Program-made: the position numbers and the translations under genes
The notes under the pieces: generated by a model
What the model was told of the DNA's origin: nothing
Databases searched by the model: none
What the model saw: only the letters and a program-made list of their open reading frames with translations
Virus record (IMG/VR): IMGVR_UViG_3300025437_000020
Location: 1 to 45,280 of that record
Direction: 5' to 3' (one strand)
Origin: a virus
Length of the DNA: 45,280 bases
Part shown: positions 1-7,758 of the stretch, piece by piece
How positions within the stretch are numbered: position 1 is the first letter of the stretch
Layout of the letters: each line of letters begins with the position of its first letter

Positions 1-924
1 CAGCGTACAGCAGACATGATAGCAAATAGAAGTGCTAGTACATCGTCTGCTCCTGTAACACTAGCAACCAGCGGAGCATATCGTGATGGAGTTAGTGACG
101 GTATGCGTGGTCATAGAAATCCTCGTGCTAGTTCTATCTATGGTCCAATGACTAATGATTACGATAGTGGGTATCACGCCGGAGCATTAAAAAGACAGCA
201 AGGTGTGGCGGAAGATCAAATCAGTGAATTATCAGTTGGTCCAAAAATTAGAGCATACGCAGGTAGATCAGATTATGCCAATGATGCCGACCATTACGGC
301 GACGATGACGAAACAGAAAAACAAAGTGCCAAGGCTGATAAGATCAGAGCCAACATTCAACGGAAACACGGTGATAAGGCAGCCCAACACGCTGACAGAG
401 CCGCTACAAGTAAAATTGCTGGTAGATTCCATATGCAACCAATGAAAGAAGGCAACAGCGGTGAAGAATACAATGACGAAGTAGGAATGTCAACTAGCAA
501 TATTCATACTATCATTCGTAGTGCCAAAGAATTGATCAACATACTTGAGCCAATGGAAAATATGCCAGAATGGGCACAAGATAAACTTGCTCAGGTCAAA
601 GGTATGTTGGTTAGTGTCAAAGACTACATCGAAAGCCAACACGAAGAAGGTAACATTTACCATACAGATGAAGATTGGGGAAAGAGCGGATATGACACAT
701 ACGCAGGTGGAAATCACGGACGAGGTGTTATGGAAGATGCTTATATTGCTGAACTAGTTGCTAAACTAGCAGAAAAGATTCCTAGCAATGCTCCAGTAGA
801 TGTATGGATCAAAGATTTTGAAAAATCTAATGCTCCTCAATTCAAAGGTAAAACCAAAGAAAAGCGTCGTCAAATGGCAATTGCCGCAAGTTACGGTGCA
901 AAAAATCCTAGTAAGAAAAAATGA
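1..924 (+). CDS. Conserved phage protein, probably virion-associated (5' partial)
   Basis: The reading frame is open from the first base of the window, so the gene may begin upstream; the first ATG is at 16 and gives 302 residues. I do not recognise a catalytic domain. The N-terminal third is rich in Gly, Ser, Tyr and Asp and looks poorly ordered. A charged stretch full of Lys, Asp and Glu lies around residues 90-135. A predicted helical region around residues 165-215 contains a MPEWAQDKL motif of the kind seen in conserved small virion-type proteins of marine T4-like phages. The C-terminus is basic (KEKRRQMAIAASYGAK). The stop overlaps the next start by 4 bases (ATGA), so the two are likely translationally coupled. 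That family resemblance is from memory and the structural role is inference. Confidence 0.6.
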   Translation, partial: QRTADMIANRSASTSSAPVTLATSGAYRDGVSDGMRGHRNPRASSIYGPMTNDYDSGYHAGALKRQQGVAEDQISELSVGPKIRAYAGRSDYANDADHYGDDDETEKQSAKADKIRANIQRKHGDKAAQHADRAATSKIAGRFHMQPMKEGNSGEEYNDEVGMSTSNIHTIIRSAKELINILEPMENMPEWAQDKLAQVKGMLVSVKDYIESQHEEGNIYHTDEDWGKSGYDTYAGGNHGRGVMEDAYIAELVAKLAEKIPSNAPVDVWIKDFEKSNAPQFKGKTKEKRRQMAIAASYGAKNPSKKK

Positions 925-1655
925 AATTTTTAGAATTTATCAGTGACGATTATAAAATACACAATCGATCTCACTTAGATCGATATCTAGTTGAGCTTGG
1001 AAATTTAATTATTGCAGGCCAAAAGAAAGATCCAGAAAAATTTGGAATGGTAGCTGCCTGTGTTCTAGATCCAGACCATCGTGCTGTGGCAAGAACAAGT
1101 ATGAAAGTCGGTGACAAATGGAGTCACGCTGAAAGAAATGCTATAGATGCCTATGAAAGTGAATACGGTGAGATTCCAGAAGGTAGCATTATACTAACAA
1201 CGTTGAGTCCTTGCGATGGTCCAATGAGCGATCGCTATGAAGGAAGTTGTACTGATTATATCAACGAAAGTCCTGTAAAAAAAGTATATTGTGGATACAC
1301 AGATCCTAGTCAACACAACGAAGATTTCGAATTTACAGTTGAAACAACAACAAATAGAGACATTCAAAGATTATGCAAAAAGTTTGCAGATACATTTTTG
1401 GGAGATGAACATCATCCTCTTGAAGATGCATCTGGAGTTATTGCTAGTAAGAGTCAGGCCAAAGATCCTAGATACTCAATGAGCCTTACCAAAGATGTTC
1501 GTCCAGGACAAATAGAGAAAAATCTTAAAGCATTTGATTTGGCAGAATTAAAACAACGTCTAGATCCAAAATGTTGGAAAGGCAAACATATAGGTACACC
1601 TAAGACCAAAATCAAAGGTGGCGTCCGTGTAAATAACTGTGTTCCAAATAAATGA
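921..1655 (+). CDS. Zinc-dependent deaminase-like protein (CDA/dCMP deaminase fold) with C-terminal extension
   Basis: The protein has 244 residues. Residues 40-130 carry the deaminase signature: HAE at 69-71, where His would bind zinc and Glu would be the proton shuttle, then SPC with Cys98 and a second Cys at 110. Usual family members have PCxxC, so the 11 residues between the cysteines are an insertion. Substrate cannot be read from the sequence; dCMP or another cytosine or guanine-like base or nucleotide is possible, and dCMP deamination would fit the thyA gene in this window. Residues 150-244 are an extension without a known domain, ending in a Lys/Gly-rich tail with GGVRVNNCVPNK. The start overlaps the previous stop by 4 bases. 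Confidence 0.65.
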   Translation: MKFLEFISDDYKIHNRSHLDRYLVELGNLIIAGQKKDPEKFGMVAACVLDPDHRAVARTSMKVGDKWSHAERNAIDAYESEYGEIPEGSIILTTLSPCDGPMSDRYEGSCTDYINESPVKKVYCGYTDPSQHNEDFEFTVETTTNRDIQRLCKKFADTFLGDEHHPLEDASGVIASKSQAKDPRYSMSLTKDVRPGQIEKNLKAFDLAELKQRLDPKCWKGKHIGTPKTKIKGGVRVNNCVPNK

Positions 1656-1675
1656 GATAATCGGTTAAAATATAC

Positions 1676-1705
1676 TTGACCACATCTCCTTGTATAGCGT
1701 ATACT
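1676..1705 (+). promoter_or_regulatory. Putative sigma70-type promoter for dsbA-like gene
   Basis: TTGACC at 1676-1681 and TATACT at 1700-1705 are separated by 18 bases. The expected start point is about 1711-1712, just upstream of the AAGGAG ribosome-binding site at 1713-1718. The -10 box sits in the loop of an inverted repeat. Confidence 0.55.
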
Positions 1706-1720
1706 TGCTTACAAGGAGAT
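1684..1720 (+). promoter_or_regulatory. 11-bp inverted repeat sequestering the dsbA-like ribosome-binding site
   Basis: ATCTCCTTGTA at 1684-1694 is the exact reverse complement of TACAAGGAGAT at 1710-1720. Three more pairs (AGC 1696-1698 with GCT 1707-1709) extend the stem past one bulged T, leaving an 8-base loop. The 3' arm contains the whole AAGGAG Shine-Dalgarno sequence. Read-through RNA would fold it away, while RNA started at the promoter inside the repeat would lack the 5' arm. Confidence 0.65.
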
Positions 1721-1725
1721 TTTTT

Positions 1726-1995
1726 ATGAGCAAAGCATTTGGTGCACCAGAACAGGCCAAGATTAAACAAATTGTTGCAGAGGGCTGTACAGTTATGCAG
1801 GAAATTCAAGACCTTACAGAAGGATTAAATGAAACAATTAAAGCAGTAGCAGAAGAATTAGAAGTTAAACCATCTGTTATTAAAAAAGCAATTCGTATTG
1901 CACAAAAAGATACGTGGGACCAGGTTTTCCGTGAGTTTGATGATCTTGAAACCATTGTTGATATTAGTGGACACGCAAACAGACGTGAAGATTAA
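1726..1995 (+). CDS. dsbA: DsbA-like double-stranded DNA-binding / late transcription protein
   Basis: The ATG at 1726 is chosen over an in-frame ATG at 1690 because AAGGAG lies 7 bases upstream of it and the promoter falls between the two. The product has 89 residues, the same length as T4 DsbA, is mostly helical by composition, and ends with an acidic segment followed by HANRRED. T4 DsbA binds DNA near late promoters and is reported to enhance late transcription. Location next to the polymerase gene and size support the assignment, but sequence similarity by eye is weak, so a different small helical DNA- or RNA-polymerase-binding protein remains possible. The stop and the next start share TAATG. 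Confidence 0.5.
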   Translation: MSKAFGAPEQAKIKQIVAEGCTVMQEIQDLTEGLNETIKAVAEELEVKPSVIKKAIRIAQKDTWDQVFREFDDLETIVDISGHANRRED

Positions 1996-2294
1996 TGAAC
2001 GATATATTATACGGAATCTTTAGTTGGATTCGAGAAGACTACAAAAGTAGCCGAATACGATTTTGTCTCGAAGTCATTGCGTGGGCTATTAGTGTCGGGT
2101 GTAGTCTCACAATGGCCATTACTGTACCTAATCCGCCCTTGCTTACAATGTATCCTATTTGGATTACAGGTTGCCTTATATATGCCGGGTGCGCTTTTAG
2201 TCGACGCTCATTCGGTATGCTGGCCAATTACTTCTTGCTAGTGGCTATAGATTCAGTAGGGCTAGCAAGAATGCTAATAAATAATAATGCGTAA
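1995..2294 (+). CDS. Small conserved integral membrane protein
   Basis: The 99-residue product has three hydrophobic segments, at about residues 25-44, 50-68 and 73-94. A charged N-terminus (REDYKSSRIR) precedes the first segment, and a short basic loop SRRSFG separates the last two. It starts in the TAATG overlap with the dsbA-like gene and directly precedes the polymerase leader. Similar three-segment proteins occur beside replication genes in marine T4-like phages, but I know of no assigned function. A role in inner-membrane anchoring or lysis control would be speculation. Confidence 0.6.
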   Translation: MNDILYGIFSWIREDYKSSRIRFCLEVIAWAISVGCSLTMAITVPNPPLLTMYPIWITGCLIYAGCAFSRRSFGMLANYFLLVAIDSVGLARMLINNNA

Positions 2295-2298
2295 GGCA

Positions 2299-2351
2299 AG
2301 ATCAGCCACAAGTGATCACCTAAGAAGGTTGCCGGCCATAAGCGGTAGGAG
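2299..2351 (+). promoter_or_regulatory. Possible translational operator in the gp43 leader
   Basis: The leader holds a hairpin GATCA 2300-2304 / TGATC 2313-2317 with an 8-base loop. A second structure pairs CCTA 2319-2322 with TAGG 2346-2349 and CCG 2332-2334 with CGG 2343-2345. The second covers most of the TAGGAG ribosome-binding site of the polymerase. T4 and RB69 polymerases repress their own translation by binding a leader hairpin; the same use here is inference. Confidence 0.4.
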
Positions 2352-2360
2352 AATAAAAAT

Positions 2361-5030
2361 ATGTCATATGTAGATGCCAAGTGGGATCGAGAAAAAGACA
2401 TCATACAGGTTGTCGAGCGAGATCCAAAACAAGGGCGTGTTTATCACACGTATCCAGCAAAATATCTTTTTTATTATCCTGATCCAAAGGGTAAATTCCG
2501 TAGCATACACGGAGAGAGTCTTAGCAAAGTAGCTAGTAAGACTTGGAAAGAACACACCAAAGAACAAAGAATACACAGTGGTCACAGACTATTTGAAAGT
2601 GATATTAATCCTGTGTTCCGTTGCTTAGAAGAAAACTACCTGGGCAAAGATGCTCCCAAACTAAACGTAGCATTTTTTGATATTGAGGTGGACTTTGATC
2701 CAGAGCGTGGGTATGCGTCACCAGATGATGCGTTTATGCCAATTACTGCGATTGCTGTTCACCTACAATGGATGGATACCTTAATCTGTTTAGCTATTCC
2801 TCCCAAAGGTTTAAAAATAGAGGATGCCGAGGAGTTAGTCAAAGAATTTCCAAACACAATGTTGTTTAAGAATGAATCAGAAATGTTAGATACATTCTTA
2901 ACACTAATCGAGGATGCTGATATATTGAGCGGCTGGAACTCGGAAGGCTTTGATATTCCATATACAGTAAATAGAGTTACAAAGGTATTAAGCAAAGAAG
3001 ACACACGTAGGTTTTGTTTGTGGGATCAACTACCTAAGAAACGGGAGTATGAAAAATATGGAAAAACGGCTGTTACTTATGACTTGGTTGGTCGTGTTCA
3101 TCTGGACAGTCTCGAGCTGTACCGCAAATATACTTATGAAGAGCGCCACACATATAGACTGGATGCTATCGGAGAAATGGAGGTAGGCGAGTCTAAAACA
3201 GTGTATGAAGGTACCCTTGATCAACTTTACAACAACGACTTTAAAAAGTTCATTGAATATAACAGACAAGACTGTGCACTATTAAACAAATTAGATAAGA
3301 AACTTAAATTTTTAGATCTTGCCAATAGTATTGCTCACGAGAATACTGTGTTGCTACAAACAACAATGGGTGCTGTTGCTGTTACAGAACAGGCCATTGT
3401 AAATGAAGCGCACCATAGAGGAATGATTGTTCCTAGTAGGCCTCATAGAGACGAAGATGCCAACAATCAGGCCGCGGGTGCGTATGTTGCGTATCCTAAA
3501 AAAGGTATCCACGAATGGATTGGTAGTATGGACTTGAACAGTTTGTATCCATCAGTGATTCGTGCGTTGAATATGGGACCAGAAACTATTATTGGTCAAT
3601 TGCGTCAAGATTATACAAAAGAAGAAATTGAAGCAAAGATGGCAAAAGGATCTTCATTTGCCGCAGCCTGGGAAGGTAAATTTGGAAGCAATGAGTATGA
3701 ATATGTAATGAGCAAAGATCGTGCTCACGATATTATCATCGATTGGGAAAATGGCGAAACAGATATTATGAGCGGTGCTCAAATATATGAACTCATTTAC
3801 GAAAGTAATAATCCGTGGATGCTTAGTGCTAATGGAACTATCTTTACACACGAACGCGAAGGTATTATTCCTGGACTACTAAAACGCTGGTATGCTGAAC
3901 GTAAAGAAATGCAGGCTAAACTAAAAGATGCAATTAAAGCGGAGAATAAAATTGAAGAAGAATACTGGGACAAACGACAGCTCGTTAAAAAAATCAATCT
4001 TAATAGTCTTTATGGTGCTATTCTTAACGCTGGGTGCCGCTTTTTTGATAATCGTATCGGACAGTCAACTACACTTACCGGAAGAAGCATTGCTCGCCAT
4101 ATGGCGGGGAAAATAAATGAAGTTATTACTGGTGAATACAATCACATAGGTCGTAGCATTATATACGGCGATACTGATTCAGCATATTTTAGTGCATATA
4201 GTACGTTAAGATCAGAGATAGAAAATAAAGAAATACATTGGGATAAAGATACTGTTATTCAATTGTATGATACTATTTCTGCAGAAGTTAATAGTACATT
4301 TCCAGATTTTATGCAAGAAGCATTTCATTGTCCTAAATCGCGTGGTGAAGTGATTAAGGCAGGTCGTGAAATTGTTGCTATCAAAGGCTTGTTCATTACC
4401 AAGAAGCGTTATGCTGTATTGTATTATGACAAGGAAGGCAAGCGTCAAGACGTAGATGGGAAACCGGGTAAGATCAAAGCTATGGGTCTAGATTTAAAAC
4501 GTAGTGATACTCCTGAATTTATGCAAAAGTTCTTAGAAGAAATTCTTACCAAGGTACTTAATGGTGCCGGTGAAGAAGAAATTTTAGATCGTATTGGTGA
4601 ATTTAGAACTGAGTTTAAAGCAAGACCTGGCTGGGAAAAAGGTAGTCCGAAACGTGCTAACAATATTACAGACTATCAGGCCAAAGAAGTTAAACAAGGT
4701 AAAGCCAATATGCCAGGACACGTTCGAGCCAGTATTAACTGGAATACGTTGAAACGTATGAATGGTGACAAATACAGTCAACAGATTGTAGATGGTATGA
4801 AAGTAATTGTTTGTAAAATGAAAGAGAATCCTCTTGGATTTACAAGTGTAGCATACCCAGTTGACGAATTACGTTTACCTAAATGGTTCCAAGAACTTCC
4901 GTTTGATCACGCAGAAATGGAAGCAACAATCATCAACAACAAATTAGAAAATCTAATTGGTGTTCTTGAGTGGGATTTAAATTCCACAACCCAAACCAAC
5001 ACATTTAGTTCATTATTCTCATTTGAATAA
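2361..5030 (+). CDS. 43: DNA polymerase, family B (T4 gp43-like)
   Basis: This is the replicative polymerase with 3'-5' proofreading; its 889 residues are close to the 898 of T4 gp43. Exonuclease motifs are complete: DIE at 107-109 (Exo I), GWNSEGFD ending at D198 (Exo II) and YNRQDC with D304 (Exo III). Polymerase motifs follow: motif A MDLNSLYPS with D391, motif B KKINLNSLYG at about 543-552, and motif C YGDTDS with D604 and D606 for the two metal ions. The C-terminus SSLFSFE resembles the clamp-binding peptide of T4-type polymerases, and the clamp gene follows directly. TAGGAG lies 10 bases upstream of the ATG. No intein or split is present, although this gene is often interrupted in T4-like phages. 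Confidence 0.97.
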   Translation: MSYVDAKWDREKDIIQVVERDPKQGRVYHTYPAKYLFYYPDPKGKFRSIHGESLSKVASKTWKEHTKEQRIHSGHRLFESDINPVFRCLEENYLGKDAPKLNVAFFDIEVDFDPERGYASPDDAFMPITAIAVHLQWMDTLICLAIPPKGLKIEDAEELVKEFPNTMLFKNESEMLDTFLTLIEDADILSGWNSEGFDIPYTVNRVTKVLSKEDTRRFCLWDQLPKKREYEKYGKTAVTYDLVGRVHLDSLELYRKYTYEERHTYRLDAIGEMEVGESKTVYEGTLDQLYNNDFKKFIEYNRQDCALLNKLDKKLKFLDLANSIAHENTVLLQTTMGAVAVTEQAIVNEAHHRGMIVPSRPHRDEDANNQAAGAYVAYPKKGIHEWIGSMDLNSLYPSVIRALNMGPETIIGQLRQDYTKEEIEAKMAKGSSFAAAWEGKFGSNEYEYVMSKDRAHDIIIDWENGETDIMSGAQIYELIYESNNPWMLSANGTIFTHEREGIIPGLLKRWYAERKEMQAKLKDAIKAENKIEEEYWDKRQLVKKINLNSLYGAILNAGCRFFDNRIGQSTTLTGRSIARHMAGKINEVITGEYNHIGRSIIYGDTDSAYFSAYSTLRSEIENKEIHWDKDTVIQLYDTISAEVNSTFPDFMQEAFHCPKSRGEVIKAGREIVAIKGLFITKKRYAVLYYDKEGKRQDVDGKPGKIKAMGLDLKRSDTPEFMQKFLEEILTKVLNGAGEEEILDRIGEFRTEFKARPGWEKGSPKRANNITDYQAKEVKQGKANMPGHVRASINWNTLKRMNGDKYSQQIVDGMKVIVCKMKENPLGFTSVAYPVDELRLPKWFQELPFDHAEMEATIINNKLENLIGVLEWDLNSTTQTNTFSSLFSFE

Positions 5031-5038
5031 AATTGTTG

Positions 5039-5067
5039 TTGACTTATTCCACAAATCTAAATAAACT
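5039..5067 (+). promoter_or_regulatory. Promoter region of the clamp gene (sigma70-like and late-like elements)
   Basis: TTGACT at 5039-5044 and TAAACT at 5062-5067 are spaced by 17 bases. The same stretch contains TCTAAATA at 5056-5063, one mismatch from the T4 late octamer TATAAATA. Either could serve; they predict starts near 5069-5074, ahead of AAAGG at 5074-5078. Confidence 0.45.
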
Positions 5068-5085
5068 AAACAAAAGGAAATTATT

Positions 5086-5820
5086 ATGAAAGATATTCTA
5101 CAAGACATCGTCTCACACACAAATAAACTGGGCTTCTTAAACATTGTTAAAGTAACCGGCACAGAAGATAAAACATTGATTGACTCTATGGCAGACGACC
5201 GTAGTGTTATTATGTATGCAGAAACTGCTGATCCATATCCCGAAATGATCGGTACATATGGTATGCCACAACTTGAAAAACTTCGTTATCTTTTAGATGG
5301 TAAAGAGTATCAAGATGATGCTAAGATAGAAGTAGTCACTGCTAATCGTAACGGTGAAATATTGCCAGTTGGTATTCACTTTGAAAATAAAGACGGCGAT
5401 TTTAAAAATGATTACCGTTTTATGAATCAGGCTATTATTGAAGAAAAATTAAAAACCGTTAAATTCCGCGGAGCCAAATGGGATGTTGAAGTTACCCCAG
5501 CATTAAATGCTGTTCAACGTTTTAGTTTCCAAGCAGGTGCTAACACAGAGCATACAACATTCTTAGCAAAGACTGATGGCGATCAACTAAAGTTCACATT
5601 CGGAGATGTTAGCTCACACGGTGGAGAATTTGTATTTGCGACAGGAGTTACCGGAAAATTATCTAAAGGTTGGACATATCCAGTTAGTGCTGTATTAAGT
5701 ATTCTTAAAGCCGCAGATGTAAACAATACAACAATGAGTTTTAGTGATACAGGTGCTTTACAAATTACTTTAGATTCTGGTTTAGCAGTTTACAAATATA
5801 TTGTTCCAGCACAGGCATAA
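5086..5820 (+). CDS. 45: Sliding clamp, DNA polymerase accessory protein (T4 gp45-like)
   Basis: The 244-residue product matches the T4-type sliding clamp (228 residues in T4), which forms a trimeric ring that tethers gp43 and, in T4, also activates late transcription. The segment GTYGMPQLEKLRYLL (about residues 57-71) and the internal repeat of beta-rich halves are typical of marine T4-like clamps. It lies 55 bases after the polymerase gene with its own promoter-like sequence. The usual gp44/gp62 clamp-loader genes do not follow in this window, so they must be elsewhere. AAAGGAA precedes the ATG. Confidence 0.9.
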   Translation: MKDILQDIVSHTNKLGFLNIVKVTGTEDKTLIDSMADDRSVIMYAETADPYPEMIGTYGMPQLEKLRYLLDGKEYQDDAKIEVVTANRNGEILPVGIHFENKDGDFKNDYRFMNQAIIEEKLKTVKFRGAKWDVEVTPALNAVQRFSFQAGANTEHTTFLAKTDGDQLKFTFGDVSSHGGEFVFATGVTGKLSKGWTYPVSAVLSILKAADVNNTTMSFSDTGALQITLDSGLAVYKYIVPAQA

Positions 5821-5821
5821 A

Positions 5822-6196
5822 ATGATCAAAAGTCTTTATCCTAATGATTCGTGGATATCAATGACTGGCAATACTCCTTCTTTTATCTATATAGATAGTA
5901 ACAAGGTTCAACAAGGTATTGCTGGTCAGGTTAGATATAATGGTATGGATTTTCAAGTTAATGATGGTAACACGTGGCAGAGTATACCATCAGGCTATGC
6001 AAGTATATCAATGTCGCAACAAGCCCAAGATTCCTTCCAATGGGTCATTAAAAAAATGGCTGACGAACAAGAAGCCCAAGAATTGGCTAAAGATCATCCT
6101 GCTGTACAAATTGCTTTGAACAATTTAGAAAAGGCAAAACAACAATTAAATGCTACAATATTATTAAGTAAAGAATATGACAAATCCACCAGTTAA
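5822..6196 (+). CDS. Conserved hypothetical protein with C-terminal coiled coil
   Basis: I place the start at the ATG at 5822, directly after the clamp stop, rather than at an in-frame ATG at 5801 inside the clamp gene. The 124-residue product begins with a short beta-rich segment containing aromatic and Gly residues (about 1-60), then a Gln/Lys/Glu/Ala-rich helix (about 65-118) likely to form a coiled coil. The beta-rich part resembles the short surface modules of phage structural proteins. It overlaps the DpdA-like gene by 20 bases, so translation is probably coupled. Function is unknown. Confidence 0.6.
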   Translation: MIKSLYPNDSWISMTGNTPSFIYIDSNKVQQGIAGQVRYNGMDFQVNDGNTWQSIPSGYASISMSQQAQDSFQWVIKKMADEQEAQELAKDHPAVQIALNNLEKAKQQLNATILLSKEYDKSTS

Positions 6197-7745
6197 TTTA
6201 TCGCCATTACAAAAAGACTATGCTGTGTATCTTCCAGCCATCTCAAGTTTTTACAGCACGTATGTTGCTAAACAAAGATTAGGAGAGTTTGTTCCAAAAG
6301 ATCGTATTCCTAAAGGATTTGATCGTGGCATCGAAGGTATGAACTTTTTAAATCCCGAACAAGGATATTTTTATTATAATCACGCATTGTATTCAGCCGG
6401 TCACGCACAATTAGATATAGAAAAAAGTCTTGTACAGGAAAGTATGATACATAGCCGAGATCATAATAATACAATGATACTTGGTGATTCAGGAGGATAC
6501 CAAATTGGTAAAGGTATTCTTAAATTTGATTGGTTAGACTTTGAAGGAAAAGCCGCTAATAAGGTTCGCACCGATATTATTAATTGGTTAGAACTAACTG
6601 CTGATTGGTCAATGACTCTTGACGTTCCAACCTGGGCTTGTAGTAAAATTAATAGTCCAAGAACAGGTCTAAAGACACCCGAAGAATGTTTAGAAAAAAC
6701 AAGATATAATAATGAATATTTTCTAAAAAATCGACTTGGTAAAACCAAATGGTTAAACGTACTACAAGGTAGCGACTGGCTCAGTGCACAGGATTGGTAC
6801 GAAGGTGTTAAAGAATTTAACGACACAAAAATATACGGTGACCAGGCGTTCGAAGGGTGGGCATTTGGTGGTGTTAATATGAGTAAGATGGATATTACTC
6901 TTAAACGTTTAATGATTATGCGTGAAGAAGGATTAATCAAAGAAAAGAGTTGGATACATTTTTTGGGCACAGCCCAATTAGACTGGGCTTGTTATCTAAC
7001 TTCAATTCAACGACAACTAAGGAAACATATCAATGAAGAAATTACCATATCTTTTGACTGCGCCTCACCGTTTGTCGCAACAGCACACGGACTTACATAC
7101 ACAAACGCAAGTCATACCTCCAAAAAGTTCAGTGTTGTTATGGAAAAAGCCCCAGACAACAAAGCATTGTCAGGAAGCGATATCCCATTCCCCTTTGAAT
7201 CAGAAATTGGTCGCAGATTGACAATGGGAGATATCTGTTGGTATGCTCCAGGTATGCTAAACAAAATCGGAAAAGAAGGCAAAACTAGTTGGGATAGTTT
7301 CAGTTACGCACTATATATGGGGCATAATGTATATCAACACATTGTCGCTGTACAACGTGCCAATCAACTAATGGATATCGAGAGAGCTAAACATAAACCA
7401 GACTGGCGTTCTTGGAAAAAACTCAATGCCAAAAATATTAACAGCGATCAATACAGTGAATTCATTCCAAGAAATATTTTATATTTTGATCGATTTGTTG
7501 AAGAGTTGTTTAATACCAAAACATTAGACGAAGCAATGGAAATGTTAGATAATCCAACTGCTAAAGCATTCCTAATTAGTTTGGCTGGTGCTCGAAATAC
7601 TTCAAATGGACAAAATGATAATATGTTTGGAAATTTATTTGATGTTGAAGAAATTACCAATGTAGACGAAGTTGACGTAAGTAATCCTAACGATGAAATG
7701 TTACTAAAAATGGAACATGATATATTGACAGGTGAAGTTGAATAA
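6177..7745 (+). CDS. dpdA: TGT/DpdA-like transglycosylase, candidate 7-deazaguanine DNA inserter
   Basis: The 522-residue protein resembles the tRNA-guanine transglycosylase superfamily. Visible motifs are GDSGGYQIGKG with Asp104, equivalent to the first catalytic Asp of TGT; TLDVPTWAC; LNVLQG; WAFGGVNMS; HFLGTAQLDW; and SFDCASPF with Asp294, at the place of the TGT nucleophile in DCxxPT. The TGT zinc site CxCxxC...H is reduced to one Cys (354) and the His of MGHN (383). Phage DpdA enzymes exchange guanine in DNA for preQ0-type bases, which protects against restriction; QueE in the same window supports a DNA rather than tRNA role. Residues 450-522 are an acidic extension. The call to the superfamily is firm, the substrate is inferred. 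Confidence 0.8.
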   Translation: MTNPPVNLSPLQKDYAVYLPAISSFYSTYVAKQRLGEFVPKDRIPKGFDRGIEGMNFLNPEQGYFYYNHALYSAGHAQLDIEKSLVQESMIHSRDHNNTMILGDSGGYQIGKGILKFDWLDFEGKAANKVRTDIINWLELTADWSMTLDVPTWACSKINSPRTGLKTPEECLEKTRYNNEYFLKNRLGKTKWLNVLQGSDWLSAQDWYEGVKEFNDTKIYGDQAFEGWAFGGVNMSKMDITLKRLMIMREEGLIKEKSWIHFLGTAQLDWACYLTSIQRQLRKHINEEITISFDCASPFVATAHGLTYTNASHTSKKFSVVMEKAPDNKALSGSDIPFPFESEIGRRLTMGDICWYAPGMLNKIGKEGKTSWDSFSYALYMGHNVYQHIVAVQRANQLMDIERAKHKPDWRSWKKLNAKNINSDQYSEFIPRNILYFDRFVEELFNTKTLDEAMEMLDNPTAKAFLISLAGARNTSNGQNDNMFGNLFDVEEITNVDEVDVSNPNDEMLLKMEHDILTGEVE

Positions 7746-7753
7746 AGTATACT
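7725..7753 (+). promoter_or_regulatory. Near-consensus sigma70 promoter giving a predicted leaderless transcript
   Basis: TTGACA at 7725-7730 and TATACT at 7748-7753 are separated by exactly 17 bases. The expected first transcribed base is near 7759-7760, which is the start codon of the next gene. The promoter lies inside the last codons of the DpdA-like gene, and no Shine-Dalgarno sequence is visible. Confidence 0.6.
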
Positions 7754-7758
7754 AAACT

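Noticed and set aside
6461-6970. 169-residue open frame on the minus strand
   Set aside because: It lies wholly within the DpdA-like gene, which has clear family motifs; it has none and runs against the operon.
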